Below are positions 55,714 to 64,000 of a stretch of 64,000 nucleotides of DNA, in pieces (within the stretch, counting starts at the first letter, position 1; each line of letters opens with the position of its first letter). Location: positions 836,788-900,787 of the forward strand of contig NZ_JACHXL010000001.1 in assembly GCF_014192115.1 (NCBI RefSeq), given 5' to 3'. This stretch comes from Psychrobacter luti. GTDB taxonomy: Bacteria > Pseudomonadota > Gammaproteobacteria > Pseudomonadales > Moraxellaceae. A program made the position numbers and the translations under genes. The notes below the pieces were generated by a model. The model was not told where the DNA came from. It saw only the letters and a program-made list of their open reading frames with translations, and did not search any database.

Positions 55714-57186
55714 TTAGCTGACGTCAGAGCACCAATATTTGGTCACGACATACTCTTCGATGCCGTATTTTGAGCCTTCACGACCAAAGCCTGACTGCTT
55801 GACGCCGCCAAATGGTGCGACTTCGGTAGAAATTAGACCGGTATTATGACCGATGATGCCGTACTCTAAACCTTCAGTAACGCGCCATGAGCGTGCGTAG
55901 CTGCCACTATAGAAGTAAGCAGCCAACCCATAAATAGTATCGTTAGCTTGACGGATAACGTCGGCTTCATCTTTAAAGGTAAAGATGGTAGCGATAGGAC
56001 CAAAGATTTCTTCATGGGCGATATCCATGTCACTACTGATATCGGTAATTACCGTTGGATTATAAGTCAGCTCTGATGCGCCGTTAGTGCTGCCACCGGT
56101 GATAAGGGTTGCGCCTTTATCTAAAGCATCTTTTAGCAGTGCTTGCACTTTTTCCAAGGCTTTTTTATTAATCAATGGACCAATATCGACGCCTTCGTCC
56201 ATGCCATTACCGACATTAAGGTCAGCGACTTTTTTCACAAACACGTCTAGGAATTTGTCTTTGATACTATCTTGCACATAGACGCGGTTGGCGCAAACAC
56301 AAGTTTGACCAGCGTTACGATATTTAGAGGCGATTAAGCCTTCAGCAGCTTTTTCAAGATCGGCATCATCAAAGACGATAAATGGCGCATTGCCGCCGAG
56401 CTCTAATGACAGTTTTTTGATGGTTGGCGCGCATTGAGCCATCAAGGTACGACCAACTTCGGTAGAGCCGGTGAATGATAATTTATGAATGCGGGCATCG
56501 CCGGTTAGGATATCGCCGATGGTTGATGATTTGCCTGTGACGACTTGGATAACGCCTGCTGGAATGCCCGCTTGCTCAGCCAATGCAGCCAATGCTAAGG
56601 CTGAAAATGGCGTTTCGGTTGCAGGTTTGATAATCATAGTACAGCCTGCTGCTAAAGCAGGAGCAGCTTTACGGGTAATCATCGCTGCTGGGAAATTCCA
56701 AGGCGTGATAGCCGCGCAAACACCGACAGGCTGTTTTAGGACGACATGGCGTAGTTGTGCTTGATTGGCAGGGATGACATCACCGTATACACGCTTGCCT
56801 TCTTCAGCAAACCAGCGGATAAAGCTATTGGCATAGCCAACTTCCCCGCGTGACTCGGTTAAAGGTTTGCCTTGCTCGGCGGTCATAATGATGGCCAAAT
56901 CTTCTTTGTTGGCATCGATAAGATCTGCCCACTTTTGTAGTAGCTCAGCACGCTCTTTTGGGGTTTTGGCCGCCCAAGTAATTTGCGCCTCATGAGAAGC
57001 CGCAACCGCGTCATTGACATCATCGGTCGTTAAACTTGGCACGCTACCGATAATCTCGCCGTTAAAAGGATTGCTGACGTCAATAGTCACGTCATCACTA
57101 GCACCATGCCATCCATCTTTGATGAAGCACTGCTGTTTGAGTAAGTCTGGGTTTGATAGCTGTAGCGTATGTGGCAGTTGTGACAT
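55714..57186 (-). CDS. gabD: Succinate-semialdehyde (or glutarate-semialdehyde) dehydrogenase
   Basis: NADP-type aldehyde dehydrogenase of 490 residues when started at the ATG at 57186, which is preceded by AAGGAG at 8 bases; the frame extends to 57255 without a ribosome site. Catalytic Glu262 (LELGGNAPFIVFDDADLE) and Cys296 (NAGQTCVCANR) are present, with the GabD-typical CVCANR. It oxidises succinate semialdehyde from GABA; the same family as DavD oxidises glutarate semialdehyde. Upstream, across 262 bp, is a divergent IclR regulator with an operator-like palindrome between them. Confidence 0.92.
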   Translation of the reverse strand: MSQLPHTLQLSNPDLLKQQCFIKDGWHGASDDVTIDVSNPFNGEIIGSVPSLTTDDVNDAVAASHEAQITWAAKTPKERAELLQKWADLIDANKEDLAIIMTAEQGKPLTESRGEVGYANSFIRWFAEEGKRVYGDVIPANQAQLRHVVLKQPVGVCAAITPWNFPAAMITRKAAPALAAGCTMIIKPATETPFSALALAALAEQAGIPAGVIQVVTGKSSTIGDILTGDARIHKLSFTGSTEVGRTLMAQCAPTIKKLSLELGGNAPFIVFDDADLEKAAEGLIASKYRNAGQTCVCANRVYVQDSIKDKFLDVFVKKVADLNVGNGMDEGVDIGPLINKKALEKVQALLKDALDKGATLITGGSTNGASELTYNPTVITDISSDMDIAHEEIFGPIATIFTFKDEADVIRQANDTIYGLAAYFYSGSYARSWRVTEGLEYGIIGHNTGLISTEVAPFGGVKQSGFGREGSKYGIEEYVVTKYWCSDVS

Positions 57187-57300
57187 GTTGACACTCCTTG
57201 TCAATGTTGTTTTGCAGATAGTGATTGCAGATTTATAGCGATAAACACCTAACAATAAATAAAAGGTTCTGACTTAAATAATTATTGATAACTTGTTATT

Positions 57301-57318
57301 TGTTCAATATACTGAACA
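57301..57318. promoter_or_regulatory. Candidate IclR-type operator between gabD and its regulator
   Basis: TGTTCA-N6-TGAACA is a perfect palindrome lying 115 bp before gabD and 131 bp before the divergent IclR gene, as expected for an autoregulated operator. Confidence 0.5.
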
Positions 57319-57448
57319 TCTATTCTATATATGAGACATCATTATAAGAATGATGGACGCATATTTGCAACCCCTATTATCAACTTTGTGATGAATTATC
57401 GCTTTATTTTGATGTTTTTTTAAACTTACCGACTTTTATAGGTTCCTT

Positions 57449-58213
57449 ATGAGCACCACTGCCGTTCCTGCTTTGGACAAGACTTTTCAGATTTTAGATT
57501 TGATAACCGATAGCGCCCAACCTTTAACGGCGGCTCATATTGCCAAAGAGCTCAACCTGCCGCGCAGCTCAACCCACAATATTCTGCAAAGTCTGTTAGC
57601 CAAGCATGTCATCTATAAAGACAGCGATAGCCGCTTTCATTTGGGCTCGTATTTGATGTATTGGGCGGGCAAGTATGAGCAGCAGCAAGGCGTCATTCAG
57701 TTATTTAAAGATCTTATTGTCCAGTATCCAACCCTTCTTCAGCATACAGTGACTTTGTCCAAGCTCGATTTTGGTGAAGTGGTGTTTTTGGCCTGTCATG
57801 AAGCGCCCGCTCCGCTTGGCTTTACTTTCCGTGCTGGTGTTCGCGTTCCAGCAGTATTTTCTGCTACGGGTAAAGCCATGCTTTCTACCTTTTCTATGGA
57901 CAGCATAAAGTCCATCTATGCCAGCGGTTTCCCTACGCCCATTACCCAGCATGGTGTCGATAACTTTACCGATTTATCCACTGAGCTGACGGCTATCCAA
58001 AACAGTCGCATCTCCCTTGACGATGGGCAACTGCGCGAAGGTATGTATTGCCTTGGCACTTATATTCGTAATGCGTCAGGCAATGCGGTTGCCGGTATGG
58101 CGGTCAGCTTTTTGCAAGCAGAATATGAGTCCAAGCGTGCTGAGGTCAGTGCCGTACTGATTGAATTGGCAGAGCAAATTGAGCAGCGTTTGGGTTTTAT
58201 CGATAATAAATAA
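57449..58213 (+). CDS. IclR-family transcriptional regulator
   Basis: A 254-residue IclR regulator. The N-terminal winged helix (about 5-65, LTAAHIAKELNLPRSSTHNILQSLLAKH as helix-turn-helix) is followed by the ligand-binding GAF-like domain with PAVFSATGKAMLSTF and QLREGMYCLGTYIRNASG. It diverges from gabD-gabT and has the TGTTCA-N6-TGAACA palindrome in the shared promoter region, so it probably controls the gab genes, with an aminovalerate-, GABA- or glutarate-like ligand. Target and effector are inferred. Confidence 0.88.
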   Translation: MSTTAVPALDKTFQILDLITDSAQPLTAAHIAKELNLPRSSTHNILQSLLAKHVIYKDSDSRFHLGSYLMYWAGKYEQQQGVIQLFKDLIVQYPTLLQHTVTLSKLDFGEVVFLACHEAPAPLGFTFRAGVRVPAVFSATGKAMLSTFSMDSIKSIYASGFPTPITQHGVDNFTDLSTELTAIQNSRISLDDGQLREGMYCLGTYIRNASGNAVAGMAVSFLQAEYESKRAEVSAVLIELAEQIEQRLGFIDNK

Positions 58214-58275
58214 AACTTAAACGCTGCCAGTTTCTTGTTTACTTCAAACTCTTTCAGTTATTTTGGTGATAACTG

Positions 58276-59325
58276 TTAATCTTCTGAAATAAGCCCCGAT
58301 AAAAATGCTTGCAAATTGTCATTAAGCTTTTGCAGGTAATAACCGCCCTCGACTAAAACAATCAGTGGTTTATTTAGCGCTTTCATCTTTTGTGCTAGTA
58401 CCTTAAACCCTTTTGTACTGACCGCACATCTGGCTTCTGGATCGTCTTTATACACATCAAAACCCAATACATGGACGATGACATCAGGGTCAAATAGTGT
58501 CATCGCCTCGATAGATTTATCAACATAATTAAAAAACCCAGCTTCATCGGTGCCATGTGGCATCGGGAAATTAACGTTATAGCCTTCGCCCGCGCCTGTG
58601 CCCCTTTCAAACTCATGCCCAGTGACTGCTGGATAAAAGTTAACCGGATCACCATGAACCGAGGTATAGAGCACATCGCTGCGCTCGTAGAATATCTCTT
58701 GGATACCTTGACCGTGGTGCATGTCGGTGTCTATAATGGCGATTTTTGCGTATTTCTGCCGCAGGTGCTCGGCGATGATGGCGGCGTTATTAAGGTAACA
58801 AAATCCGCCCGCTGCGCTTTTACGCGCATGATGGCCAGGAGGCCGTGAAAAACAAAGCTGTATATTGTTTTGCGCACGCTCAGCACTTGATGTTTCTTCA
58901 TTTAACAAGGCTTCAGCAGCATTCAGCGCTGTTTGTGCGGACCAATAGATAGATGTCCAAGAATGCTCACTGATGGGCGCGCTATCATCTGCCTGATATT
59001 TTGCCGCTTTTGCCATGATACCGATACCAGGATTGTCATAAGGTACAAAAATTCCCGTCTGCACCTGCGCGCCCAAATCTTCCTCGACCGCTATCCATTC
59101 ATCATAGCCATGCTTGAGAAACTCGACATAGCCAAAATCATGAACCGCTAATATTGGTCCCATTCCGACATCGGTGGCAGTGGTTACTTCCAAGCCTAGT
59201 GCCGCTGGTGCTTTTAGCAACTCGACCATGCGCTCTGGTATCTCTAACGGCTCATGCATCTTGCCATAAGAAAAATACGGTAACGGTCTATGCAAACTGA
59301 GGTTTCCATGGCTATATATTTTCAT
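58276..59325 (-). CDS. Histone deacetylase family protein, acetylpolyamine amidohydrolase-like
   Basis: Zinc-dependent arginase/deacetylase-fold enzyme of 349 residues when started at ATG 59325 (the frame opens at 59412). Active-site residues are visible: His165-His166 (RPPGHHARKSAAGGFCYLNNAA), zinc ligands Asp201 and His203 (DTDMHHGQG) and Asp290 (LGFDVYKDDP), and the tyrosine loop EGGYY. The HDAC family in bacteria includes acetylpolyamine amidohydrolases that free putrescine or cadaverine from their N-acetyl forms. Its position inside the polyamine island supports that role. It is 102 bp downstream of the CoA-transferase gene on the same strand. Confidence 0.85.
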   Translation of the reverse strand: MKIYSHGNLSLHRPLPYFSYGKMHEPLEIPERMVELLKAPAALGLEVTTATDVGMGPILAVHDFGYVEFLKHGYDEWIAVEEDLGAQVQTGIFVPYDNPGIGIMAKAAKYQADDSAPISEHSWTSIYWSAQTALNAAEALLNEETSSAERAQNNIQLCFSRPPGHHARKSAAGGFCYLNNAAIIAEHLRQKYAKIAIIDTDMHHGQGIQEIFYERSDVLYTSVHGDPVNFYPAVTGHEFERGTGAGEGYNVNFPMPHGTDEAGFFNYVDKSIEAMTLFDPDVIVHVLGFDVYKDDPEARCAVSTKGFKVLAQKMKALNKPLIVLVEGGYYLQKLNDNLQAFLSGLISED

Positions 59326-59427
59326 GCTTAACATTCCTTTGTTTAACATTGATTTGTTTAAAACTGTCCATTTCCTAGCTTTATTTGGAACAATTAGTAT
59401 AGTGCTGCACATACTGCAAGCGCTTTA

Positions 59428-60627
59428 CTAAACAATTCCATCGGCTTTAAGCCTAGCTATCATTTCGCTGTCATAGCCTAAATCAGCAAGCGTACTATCG
59501 GTATGCTCGCTCAATTGCGGTGGCGGTGTACGATAAGTAACCGGTGAGGCAGATAATTTAATCGGACTACCAAGTGCGCGAACAGGGCTGCCTTGTTCGG
59601 CAAAATCAACCACCATCTCACGTGCCAGCGCTTGCGGCATGGCTAATGCTTCAGCGACATTATGAATCGCCCCACATGGTATACCGGCTTTATCCAACAC
59701 CTCTAACCAATAAGTGCGAGGTTGCTCAGCGAATTTTTTGCTTAGTTCGCCGCATAATAACTCACGATTGGCAACGCGTTGTGGATTGGTCGCAAAACGG
59801 CTGTCGCTATGCCAGCCAACACCCAACACGTTACAAAGCTTGGCAAACTGACTGTCATTACCACACGCTAAGATAAAGTGAGCGTCACCCTGCCCCGCAA
59901 ACACTTGATAAGGTACGATATTGGGATGCTGATTGCCCAGTCTTGGCGGCACTTTGTCGGACGCCAGATAATTCATACCGACGTTAGCCAACATCGCAAG
60001 CGCACTATCAAGCAATGCCACATCGACATGCTGCCCAAGTCCCGTATTTTGACGCGCTAATAAGGCCGCTTGAATACCAATGGTCAGCTGCAAGCCTGCA
60101 AATAAATCAACCACTGCCACGCCAACCTTGTGCGGTTCGCCATCAGTAGGTCCAGTGATGCTCATCAGTCCTGACAAGCCTTGAATAATATAATCATAAC
60201 CGGGGCGCTTGGCGTCTGGACCTGTCTGACCAAAGCCTGTCAATGACGCATAAATCAGGCGCGGATTGTCTTGTTTTAGACTGTCGTAATCTAAGCCGTA
60301 TTTCTTTAAACCACCAACCTTAAAGTTTTCAACCACGATATCGCTATCCGCGACAAGCTGCTTAATAATAGTCTGTCCGGCAGGTGTGGTGATATCTACG
60401 GTAACGGATTTTTTATTGCGGTTAATGGTAGCGTAATAAGCGGAGGTGTCATCGCTGAATTTTGGCGGCGCCCAATGACGGGTTTCATCACCGATATGCG
60501 GACGCTCAACTTTGATAACTTCAGCACCTAAATCTGCAAGTACTTGGGTGCAAGAAGGACCGGCCAATACTCGTGACAAGTCGAGCACCTTAATACCGTA
60601 TAATGCGCCTTTCGCCATATCAGTCAT
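59428..60627 (-). CDS. CaiB/BaiF family CoA-transferase, probable glutarate CoA-transferase
   Basis: Class III CoA-transferase of 399 residues. The N-terminal signature is VLDLSRVLAGPSCTQVLADLGAEVIKVE, and the catalytic aspartate is Asp174 in VAVVDLFAGLQ. Transcribed 266 bp downstream of glutaryl-CoA dehydrogenase on the same strand, with which this family commonly pairs as a succinyl-CoA:glutarate CoA-transferase. It would activate glutarate to glutaryl-CoA for that enzyme. AAGGGAAGATT precedes the ATG. Other dicarboxylates cannot be excluded by sequence. Confidence 0.85.
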   Translation of the reverse strand: MTDMAKGALYGIKVLDLSRVLAGPSCTQVLADLGAEVIKVERPHIGDETRHWAPPKFSDDTSAYYATINRNKKSVTVDITTPAGQTIIKQLVADSDIVVENFKVGGLKKYGLDYDSLKQDNPRLIYASLTGFGQTGPDAKRPGYDYIIQGLSGLMSITGPTDGEPHKVGVAVVDLFAGLQLTIGIQAALLARQNTGLGQHVDVALLDSALAMLANVGMNYLASDKVPPRLGNQHPNIVPYQVFAGQGDAHFILACGNDSQFAKLCNVLGVGWHSDSRFATNPQRVANRELLCGELSKKFAEQPRTYWLEVLDKAGIPCGAIHNVAEALAMPQALAREMVVDFAEQGSPVRALGSPIKLSASPVTYRTPPPQLSEHTDSTLADLGYDSEMIARLKADGIV

Positions 60628-60796
60628 AATCTTCCCTTATTATGTAACTTATTCTTTGATAAAGATTTGATAAAAAATTGCTATGTATCATTTAGCTTTT
60701 ACTGTCTTTTCTTCAATGCCTTAATACCTTTTAAGAATAGACGCTAAATAAATGATGCATAACAACGATGGATAAAAATAATTAACAAAAACTCAG

Positions 60797-60853
60797 AAAC
60801 GTACGTTCCTGTTTATAACAGCTTATGAAAAAGCCAAACAGTAACGTACGTTT
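60797..60853. repeat. Long inverted repeat with nested palindromes, beyond gcdH
   Basis: AAACGTACGTTcCTGTTT pairs with AAACAGtAACGTACGTTT: 17 of 18 positions match, around a 21-base loop. Each arm contains the self-complementary AACGTACGTT. On the minus strand it lies 41 bp after the gcdH stop codon and is followed by CTGAGTTTTTG, so it can act as the gcdH terminator; the nested palindromes may also bind a protein. Confidence 0.7.
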
Positions 60854-60893
60854 ATAGTCTAGAAATCAGCTGATACCTATTAGCTGCTAACTA

Positions 60894-62078
60894 TTAATAA
60901 AACGCTTGAATCCCAGTTTGCGCACGACCTAGAATGAGCGCGTGAATATCGTGCGTGCCTTCATAAGTATTGACCGCTTCCAAGTTCATCACATGACGAA
61001 TAATGTGGAACTCATCAGAGATACCGTTGCCGCCATGCATATCACGAGCAATACGTGCGATATCGAGCGCCTTACCACAGTTATTACGCTTAATCAGTGA
61101 AATCATCTCAGGCGCGGCATTGTCTTCATCCATCAAACGACCAACACGCAATGCTGCTTGTAGACCCAAGGTGATTTCTGTTTGCATATTGGCAAGCTTC
61201 AATTGTACGAGCTGCGTTGCGGCGAGCGGACGACCAAACTGCTTACGGTCTAACGTATATTGACGAGCTGCTTTCCAGCAGAACTCAGCCGCACCCATTG
61301 CACCCCATGCGATACCGTAACGGGCTTTATTTAAGCAACCAAATGGACCTTTGAGTCCACGGATATCTGGGAAAGCGTTGGCTTCAGGGACAAACACCTT
61401 GTCCATCACAATCTCACCCGTGACTGAGGCACGTAGGGAAAACTTACCTTCAATCTTCGGCGCTGATAAACCTTTCATGCCTTTATCTAAAATAAAACCG
61501 CGAATCTCACCTGCATCGTCTTTTGCCCAAACGACAAATACATCAGCGATAGGACTGTTGGTAATCCACATCTTATTACCCGTCAGCTCATAACCACCGT
61601 CAACCGCACGCGCACGTGTCGACATCGATGCAGGATCTGACCCTGAATCTGGTTCAGTCAGCCCAAAACAACCGACATATTCACCAGTCGCTAGCTTAGG
61701 CAGGTATCTCTCTCTTTGCTCTTCGGTGCCGTATGCCCAGATAGGATGCATGACCAAGCTTGATTGCACGCTCATCGCTGAACGATAACCTGAGTCAACC
61801 GCTTCGATTTCTTTGGCAATCAGACCGTAAGCGACACTAGACAAACCGGCACAGCCATAACCCTCAATCGTTACGCCAAGCAAGCCCATCTCACCCATTT
61901 GACGCATGATATTACGGTCAAAGTTCTCGTTACGATTGGCTTCGATAATGCCAGGCATCAGCTCTTTTTGAAAAAACTGACGGGCACTGTCCGTGACCAT
62001 GCGCTCTTCATCAGTAAGCTGATCGCGTAATAAAAACGGGTCTTCCCAATCGAAGCTTGGACGCGTAGATGTTGCCAT
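60894..62078 (-). CDS. gcdH: Glutaryl-CoA dehydrogenase
   Basis: FAD enzyme that oxidises and decarboxylates glutaryl-CoA to crotonyl-CoA in the degradation of lysine, cadaverine and tryptophan. The 394 residues match the family. Motifs: [15 protein letters not shown] (FAD/substrate), [17 protein letters not shown], and the catalytic Glu373 in the diagnostic [32 protein letters not shown] precedes the ATG. It diverges from an IclR regulator with a 13-bp palindrome in the 175-bp gap. Confidence 0.95.
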   Translation of the reverse strand: MATSTRPSFDWEDPFLLRDQLTDEERMVTDSARQFFQKELMPGIIEANRNENFDRNIMRQMGEMGLLGVTIEGYGCAGLSSVAYGLIAKEIEAVDSGYRSAMSVQSSLVMHPIWAYGTEEQRERYLPKLATGEYVGCFGLTEPDSGSDPASMSTRARAVDGGYELTGNKMWITNSPIADVFVVWAKDDAGEIRGFILDKGMKGLSAPKIEGKFSLRASVTGEIVMDKVFVPEANAFPDIRGLKGPFGCLNKARYGIAWGAMGAAEFCWKAARQYTLDRKQFGRPLAATQLVQLKLANMQTEITLGLQAALRVGRLMDEDNAAPEMISLIKRNNCGKALDIARIARDMHGGNGISDEFHIIRHVMNLEAVNTYEGTHDIHALILGRAQTGIQAFY

Positions 62079-62172
62079 GTGGATCTCCTTGATGTCAGTC
62101 TTCCTGACCGACGAGTAGTGATTAATAAGTAGATTGACTGCACAGGTTATTGACTTACCAATTCCGCTATGC

Positions 62173-62185
62173 GAAACTTAGTTTC
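62173..62185. promoter_or_regulatory. Candidate operator between gcdH and the second IclR gene
   Basis: GAAACT-T-AGTTTC is a perfect 13-bp palindrome lying 69 bp before the IclR gene and 95 bp before gcdH, placed to control both. Confidence 0.4.
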
Positions 62186-62253
62186 ATAATTTAAATCTAT
62201 TTAAGCAAAGTTTTACCGCGCTGTAAACCTTTATCAAAAAAAATGAGTGCAAA

Positions 62254-63081
62254 ATGACAAAAAACGTATCCGCAGCCTTACCATTGCTGGCTCGAATCAA
62301 TACAGTCCTTGAACAAAGTAAGGAAGATAACGATAGACAGTTTGTCACTGCACTGGGGCGTGGACTGACCGTATTATCAGCCTTTGAGCAACATGAGCAG
62401 CTCAGTCATCAGCAATTATGTCAAATGACCGGACTGCCAAAAGCGACCATCACTCGGCTTATTCATACTTTGATGACGCTTGGATTTTTACGCCTCACTG
62501 AGCACGGACAGTATCAATTGGGTAGTAGTGCGGTGCGATTAAGCGCTACCGCTTGGAGTCGTCACGACATGGTCGCGGCAGCTGAGCCGTTGCTACGACA
62601 GTTTGCCAGTAGCAATGAGGTATCAGTGAATTTAGCAACCGAAGTCGAAGGAGAAATGCGCTATCACGCTTGCTGTCGTAGCCCTGCTCGCCTGTCAGTT
62701 AATTTACAAGTTGGCTCGGCAGTGCCCGTCGCACGAACCGCTATTGGACGCGCTTTTTATGCATCTAGCTCGCCAGCAAGACAGGCTATTATTCTTAGTA
62801 ATTTACAAGAGCACTTATCTACAGAAGATTATAAGCACGCGCAGTTGGCTTTATCTGATGCAGAAGAGCATTATAGATTGCATGGTTATACAGTATCAGA
62901 TGGTGATTTTTCTACCGATATATTGGCAGTAGCCGTTGGTGTTTTTGATGTTGCTACTGGACATTATGCGTATTCGCTCAATGCCAGTGTGCCGAGTGCC
63001 AATTGGGAAGCGGAAGAATATGCGGCAATGATTGTGCCTAAGTTGCAGGTATTGGCTGAGCGGATTGGAAGCGGTGTTTAA
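62254..63081 (+). CDS. IclR-family transcriptional regulator (second)
   Basis: A 275-residue IclR regulator. The helix-turn-helix lies about 47-75 (LSHQQLCQMTGLPKATITRLIHTL), and the ligand domain has VPVARTAIGRAFYAS and GYTVSDGDFSTDILAVAVGVF. A 30-residue N-terminal lead precedes the DNA-binding part. Divergent from gcdH, so it probably regulates glutarate degradation in the manner of IclR proteins beside aromatic- or dicarboxylate-catabolic genes. The ligand is not inferable from sequence. Confidence 0.88.
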   Translation: MTKNVSAALPLLARINTVLEQSKEDNDRQFVTALGRGLTVLSAFEQHEQLSHQQLCQMTGLPKATITRLIHTLMTLGFLRLTEHGQYQLGSSAVRLSATAWSRHDMVAAAEPLLRQFASSNEVSVNLATEVEGEMRYHACCRSPARLSVNLQVGSAVPVARTAIGRAFYASSSPARQAIILSNLQEHLSTEDYKHAQLALSDAEEHYRLHGYTVSDGDFSTDILAVAVGVFDVATGHYAYSLNASVPSANWEAEEYAAMIVPKLQVLAERIGSGV

Positions 63082-63206
63082 GCCCTTACCTGGCTAACAA
63101 GTAGTTTATGCCATGCTAAAACCTTTAAAAGCGGCGTTATCATGTCATTATTAGCAAGCCGTTACTCAATTAATATGGAGCCGTGATATTATAGGCGTAT
63201 GATGTA

Positions 63207-63259
63207 CGCCATCAATTTGAGCCCCGTCTTTATGGTCGGCGCTCAAGTTGATGGCGCTT
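63207..63259 (+). terminator. Large hairpin after the second IclR gene
   Basis: CGCCATCAATTTGAGC pairs with GCTCAAGTTGATGGCG (one mismatch) around a 18-base loop, then CTTTAATTTG. It is either the terminator of the IclR gene or a leader element of the following gene. Confidence 0.6.
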
Positions 63260-63377
63260 TAATTTGTTTTAATGAGTATTATCCAATCCTTTTATACTGA
63301 ATAACGAATAGCGTCAAAGTTACGAAATAACTTTCTGCCGCATTTTTAATTCCAATGTTTTACTGTTGAGTATTGTT

Positions 63378-64000
63378 ATGCCCCAATCTCGTACCAATTT
63401 GAATCCAGAACCAAAAACCAGTTCCCCTTATTTAGTCGGCGTATTTTTGCGCTATAGTACCTTTGCTGCCGCGGTCTTACTGTTTTTAGCCGGACTGTTA
63501 CTGGCGAATTGGTGGCTAATTATTCTTGGCGGCTTCGGTGTGTGCCTGGGGATTTATGACATCACACAGTTAAAGCATGCTATTTTAAGAAATTATCCGG
63601 TTGCAGGCCATATCCGCTACGTGCTTGAAGATTTCCGCCCTGAAATTCGCCAATATTTATTGGAAAACGATAAAGAACAAGTGCCGTTTTCACGCCAGCA
63701 GCGTGCATTGGTTTATCAACGTGCCAAAAACGTCAGTGACACCAATGCCTTTGGTACGCTAGACAATTTATATGCCCATGATAAAGAGTGGTTTTTACAA
63801 TCCGCCGTCAGCCAACCGCTAGAAAACAAAGATTTTCGCATCGTGGTCGGTGGCGATCGTTGTAAGCAGCCGCATGATATGTCGGTATTTAATATCTCAG
63901 CGATGAGCTTTGGGAGTTTATCTGCCAATGCCATTATGGCGCTTAACCAAGGCGCGAAGATGGGCGGCTTTACCCATGATACTGGTGAAGGTGCGATTAG
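63378..64000 (+). CDS. FMN-binding glutamate synthase family protein (5' part)
   Basis: Cut by the right edge of the window; 207 codons are visible. After a polar start, residues about 20-55 form two hydrophobic segments (STFAAAVLLFLAGLLLANWW, then WLIILGGFGVCLGIYD), so it is membrane-anchored. Then follow HAILRNYPVAGHIRYVLEDFRPEIRQYL and the glutamate-synthase-type FMN domain opening NISAMSFGSLSANAIMALNQGAKMGGFTHDTGEGAI. These stand-alone GltB2-like proteins resemble the synthase domain but have no proven glutamate synthase activity in most species. ATG 63378 has only a weak ribosome site (GAG). Confidence 0.85.
   Translation, partial: MPQSRTNLNPEPKTSSPYLVGVFLRYSTFAAAVLLFLAGLLLANWWLIILGGFGVCLGIYDITQLKHAILRNYPVAGHIRYVLEDFRPEIRQYLLENDKEQVPFSRQQRALVYQRAKNVSDTNAFGTLDNLYAHDKEWFLQSAVSQPLENKDFRIVVGGDRCKQPHDMSVFNISAMSFGSLSANAIMALNQGAKMGGFTHDTGEGAI

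Overview
The window is chromosomal DNA of a gammaproteobacterium, most probably a Moraxellaceae member of the Psychrobacter type. This rests on the fused RNase HI / DNA polymerase III epsilon gene, the soluble RnfB-like ferredoxin next to nth, the AT-rich intergenic DNA with moderate-GC genes, and overall gene content. I see no rRNA, tRNA, CRISPR array, prophage or insertion sequence. The species assignment is inference; no database was searched.

Layout. 1-13.4 kb: the tail of a GlxA-type regulator, a Tat-exported LD-carboxypeptidase, a YkvA protein, a lipoprotein, the rnhA-dnaQ fusion, a free-standing ChpA N-terminal-like protein, nudC, an RnfB-like ferredoxin, nth, a DJ-1/PfpI protein, metK, a DUF3144 protein and a Kazal-like lipoprotein. 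13.5-31.8 kb: two tandem BCCT transporters, a PQQ-type sugar dehydrogenase, clpB with a clear heat-shock promoter, an L,D-transpeptidase, an SDR plus acyl-CoA synthetase pair, a topoisomerase IB gene broken by a 26-bp tandem duplication, a GNAT, ppnP, prfB with its +1 frameshift site, a HAD phosphatase, a gamma carbonic anhydrase and a PAP2 phosphatase. 31.8-43.4 kb: carA and carB behind a structured leader, greA, an exported Thr/Val-rich protein, a radical-SAM/HhH protein with its DUF4130 partner (an uncharacterised predicted DNA-repair pair), and a glycosyltransferase.

43.5-62.1 kb is a catabolic island for polyamines and derived amino acids: puuR-puuD diverge from puuA-puuB, followed by an NhaC-type antiporter, an N-carbamoylputrescine amidase, a Sad-type aldehyde dehydrogenase, an APC permease, gabT, gabD, an IclR regulator, an acetylpolyamine-amidohydrolase-like deacetylase, a CaiB-type CoA-transferase, glutaryl-CoA dehydrogenase and a second IclR regulator. 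Together they could take putrescine or acetylputrescine to GABA and succinate, and 5-aminovalerate/glutarate (from cadaverine or lysine) to crotonyl-CoA. The window ends inside a membrane-anchored FMN-binding glutamate synthase family gene.

The observations most worth following are the precise 26-bp duplication inactivating topoisomerase IB, the terminator-like leader of carA, the leader and operator-like repeats between puuD and puuA, the rSAM/DUF4130 pair, the stand-alone ChpA N-terminal module, and a large inverted repeat beyond gcdH.
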